From positions 1 to 8,198 of the forward strand of contig JALHUF010000699.1 of assembly GCA_022866195.1 (NCBI GenBank): a stretch of 8,198 nucleotides of DNA, in the 5' to 3' direction. Below the pieces are notes generated by a model. That model did no database searches, was not told where the DNA came from, and saw nothing but the letters and a program-made list of their open reading frames with translations. Origin of the DNA: Terriglobia bacterium. GTDB taxonomy: Bacteria > Acidobacteriota > Terriglobia > UBA7540. Positions 6,059-8,198 of the stretch are shown one piece after another; the first letter of the stretch is position 1; the number at the start of each line of letters is the position of its first letter. The translations under genes were made by a program, and so were the position numbers.

Positions 6059-6165
6059 CTACCTGCTGAAGTTCGGCGCGCCCGAAGTCGTCAACCCAGG
6101 CCAGGCAAGCTGGTGTAGTATTGGCAGTTCATGCAAGCGGCTTATCTCCAAGAGAGGGGACTTCC

Positions 6166-8198
6166 ATGATCACATCTAGATTTCGCGCTCTGGCGGGTCT
6201 TATTGCCCTCAGCCTGGCGGGACTGGGGCTGGGCGTGCAAGTTGCGCGCGCCCAGGGACCGGCCAAGATCGACATCCCCTACCAGAAGTTCGTCCTGAAG
6301 AACGGCCTGACGCTCCTCGTGCATGAGGACCACAAGGCCCCCATCGTGGCGGTGAACGTCTGGTATCACGTGGGCTCCAAGAACGAGAAGCTGGGCAAAA
6401 CCGGATTCGCCCATCTCTTCGAGCACCTGATGTTCAACGGCAGCGAAAACTTCAACGATGACTACTTCAAGGTTCTGGAGAAGCTGGGTGCCACCGACCT
6501 GAACGGCACCACCAGCAACGACCGCACTAACTACTTCCAGAACGTCCCCACCTCGGCCCTGGACGTGGTGCTCTGGATGGAGTCCGACCGCATGGGGCAC
6601 ATGCTCGGAGCCATCAGCCAAGGCCGGCTCGACGAACAGCGCGGCGTGGTGCAGAACGAAAAACGCCAGGGCGAAAACCAGCCTTACGGCCGGGTATACA
6701 TCACGATTTCCGACAACACCTACCCCAAGGGCCATCCGTACTCCTGGAGCGGCATCGGTTCCATGGAGGACTTGAGCGGCGCGTCGCTGGATGACGCGCG
6801 CGAATGGTTCAAGACCTACTATGGCCCGGCGAACGCCGTGCTGGCGCTCGCGGGTGACATCGATCCGGAGACGGCGCGCCAGAAGGTGGAACGGTATTTC
6901 GGCGACATCCCCTCGGGCCCACCCATCACCAAGCACCAGACGTGGGTTGCCAAGCAGACCGGCGTGCATCGGCAGCTCATGCAGGACCGGGTGCCCCAGG
7001 CGCGCATCTACAAAGTGTGGAACACGCCGGAGTGGGGGTCTGCCGAGAACGACTACCTGGATCTGGTGACTGACGTCCTGGCCCAGGGCAAGACCTCTCG
7101 TTTGTACAAGCGGCTGGTGTACGACGATCAGATCGCGACCAACGTCCAGGCTTTCATTTATCCCAAAGAACTCGGCAGCCAGGTCTGGGCCATGGCGCAG
7201 GCGCGTCCGGGCATCGAGCTCGCCAAGGTGGAGAAAGCGATGGACGAGGAGCTGGCGCGATTCCTGCGTGACGGCCCCACCCCCATCGAACTGCAACGCA
7301 TCAAGACCCAGAAGCGAGCTGACTTCATCCGCGGCATCGAGCGCATTGGCGGCTTCGGTGGCAAGTCCGACGTGCTGGCCATGAACCAGGTGTACGCTGG
7401 CGATCCGGATTTCTACAAGGTGAGCCTGAAGCGCTTCCGCACCGCCACAGCCGAAAACCTGCGCGCGACGGCCAAGAGCTGGCTTTCGGATGGCGTTTAC
7501 ATTCTCGAAGTTCATCCCTTCCCGGAGTACGCGACCGCTCCCTCTGAGGTTGACCGCTCGAAAGTTCCCGAGCCCGGAACACCTCCCACGGCGCGTTTCC
7601 CCAAGCTCGAACGCGCCACGCTTTCCAGCGGGCTCAAGATTATCCTGGCCGAGCGGCACTCCATCCCGCAGGTGGAGTTCAACCTTCTGGTGGACGCGGG
7701 TTACGCGGCCGACCAGTCCGGCTTGGCCGGCACGGCGAGCATGGCGGTGGACATGATGGATGAGGGCACGAAGACCCGCAACGCCCTGCAAATCTCCGAC
7801 GAACTGGCCTTGCTCGGGGCCAACCTGTCGACAACCTCGGACCTCGACACGTCTTCGGTTTCCTTGTCCGCGTTAAAGGAAAATCTCAATCCGTCGCTTG
7901 CGCTCTTCGCGGATGTAATCCTTAATCCATCGTTTCCATCTGAAGAACTGGAACGGTTAAGGAAACGACGGTTGGCTCAAATCCAACAGGAAAAAGTCCA
8001 GCCGTTTGCGATGGCTCTCCGGGTGTTCCCCAAGCTGCTCTATGGCGAGGGGCACGCCTACTCGAATCCACTCACCGGCACGGGCACCGAAGACACGACG
8101 AAGCGGATGGCCCAGGCTGATTTGGTGAAGTTCCACCAGGCGTGGTTCAAGCCCAATCACTCGACGCTCGTGGTAGTGGGTGACACCACCCTGGCCGA
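6166..8198 (+). CDS. Secreted M16-family zinc peptidase, 3' end outside window
   Basis: This is a predicted exported metalloprotease of the pitrilysin/insulinase clan, probably degrading peptides in the periplasm. The reading frame is open for 677 residues to the window edge. Residues 1-29 form a signal peptide (Arg at 5 and 7, hydrophobic run 8-26, ARA cleavage site before Gln30). The first M16 domain has the inverted zinc motif HLFEH (83-87: ligands His83 and His87, catalytic Glu86) and the distal ligand Glu165 in VVQNEKRQ. The matching peptidase-lobe partner spans about 205-450. A second M16 unit begins near residue 475; at the equivalent place it reads GLAGTASMAVDMMDEG, without HxxEH, so that half is structural. 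Family members of this two-unit type usually exceed 900 residues, so roughly the last quarter lies beyond the window. AGAGGGGA lies five bases before the ATG. No convincing promoter was found in the 78 bases between the palindromic element and the start. Confidence 0.95.
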   Translation, partial: MITSRFRALAGLIALSLAGLGLGVQVARAQGPAKIDIPYQKFVLKNGLTLLVHEDHKAPIVAVNVWYHVGSKNEKLGKTGFAHLFEHLMFNGSENFNDDYFKVLEKLGATDLNGTTSNDRTNYFQNVPTSALDVVLWMESDRMGHMLGAISQGRLDEQRGVVQNEKRQGENQPYGRVYITISDNTYPKGHPYSWSGIGSMEDLSGASLDDAREWFKTYYGPANAVLALAGDIDPETARQKVERYFGDIPSGPPITKHQTWVAKQTGVHRQLMQDRVPQARIYKVWNTPEWGSAENDYLDLVTDVLAQGKTSRLYKRLVYDDQIATNVQAFIYPKELGSQVWAMAQARPGIELAKVEKAMDEELARFLRDGPTPIELQRIKTQKRADFIRGIERIGGFGGKSDVLAMNQVYAGDPDFYKVSLKRFRTATAENLRATAKSWLSDGVYILEVHPFPEYATAPSEVDRSKVPEPGTPPTARFPKLERATLSSGLKIILAERHSIPQVEFNLLVDAGYAADQSGLAGTASMAVDMMDEGTKTRNALQISDELALLGANLSTTSDLDTSSVSLSALKENLNPSLALFADVILNPSFPSEELERLRKRRLAQIQQEKVQPFAMALRVFPKLLYGEGHAYSNPLTGTGTEDTTKRMAQADLVKFHQAWFKPNHSTLVVVGDTTLA

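Larger units (their letters stand above)
5921..6087. repeat. Compound palindromic element bounded by direct repeats
   Basis: A 22-base sequence beginning CTGAAGTTCGGC and ending CGCCCGAAG occurs at 5921-5942 and again in the same orientation at 6066-6087, with one difference (C5933 against G6078). Each copy contains a small TTCGG/CCGAA stem. Between them lie two strong hairpins (5950-5981 and 6031-6058) built from the same CCACGACGA core, so four copies of the core alternate in orientation. The outermost arms, AGCGGGTAGCCACGACGA at 5941-5958 and its complement at 6050-6067, match at 17 of 18 positions, so the unit can also fold as one long cruciform. It resembles a REP/BIME cluster or a non-autonomous MITE-like insertion; nothing in it codes for protein. 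Confidence 0.85.

Noticed and set aside
5921..6087. CRISPR array
   Set aside because: Only two copies of the direct repeat, about 123 bases apart, with palindromic sequence in place of a spacer and no cas gene.
6116..6147. Promoter boxes before the M16 peptidase (TAGTAT at 6116; TTGGCA at 6121 with TTATCT at 6142)
   Set aside because: The first lacks a -35. The second has a 15-base spacer and would start transcription at the ribosome binding site.
6142..7791. 549-codon open frame on the minus strand, opposite the M16 peptidase
   Set aside because: The plus strand encodes a clear peptidase with signal peptide and zinc motif. The antisense product is low-complexity, rich in His, Val and Arg, and shows no domain; it follows from the GC-rich codon pattern of the sense gene.

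Overview
The window reads as chromosomal DNA from a GC-rich Gram-negative (diderm) bacterium. The lipid A enzyme LpxC and an exported zinc protease support an outer membrane and periplasm. The gene styles, the AAGGCAG heptamer tract and the CCACGACGA-type hairpins remind me of Acidobacteriota genomes, but that placement is an impression and was not tested.

Layout. Bases 1-166 hold no gene I can support, only small hairpins. lpxC lies on the minus strand (167-1081, TTG start preferred). A divergent intergenic region carries a candidate lpxC promoter and a weaker polA promoter with a clear ribosome binding site. polA (1369-4056, plus) encodes a full-length DNA polymerase I with three domains. 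Its proofreading domain has lost its metal-binding acids, its 5' nuclease carries an insertion in the helix-hairpin-helix region, and its O helix has Tyr where E. coli and Taq have Phe. The base after the polA stop begins ten copies of a 7-bp repeat. A compact toxin-antitoxin pair follows, antitoxin first (hicB 4250-4474, hicA 4474-4713), with its own extended -10 promoter and an overlapping inverted repeat. Next is a GHMP-family sugar kinase (GTG start 4845 preferred, end 5924). Its stop codon lies inside the first copy of a 22-bp direct repeat bounding a 167-bp palindromic element (5921-6087). The window ends inside a large secreted M16 zinc peptidase (6166 to beyond 8198).

How the genes relate. 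They do not form one pathway. lpxC (lipid A) and possibly the GHMP kinase (nucleotide-activated heptose or fucose-type sugars) fit cell-surface glycan synthesis. polA is housekeeping replication and repair. hicBA is a self-contained accessory module of lower GC than its neighbours. The M16 protease acts outside the cytoplasm. I found no defence locus, CRISPR array, insertion sequence or RNA gene. The least ordinary parts are the palindromic element at 5921-6087 and the sequence peculiarities of the polymerase.
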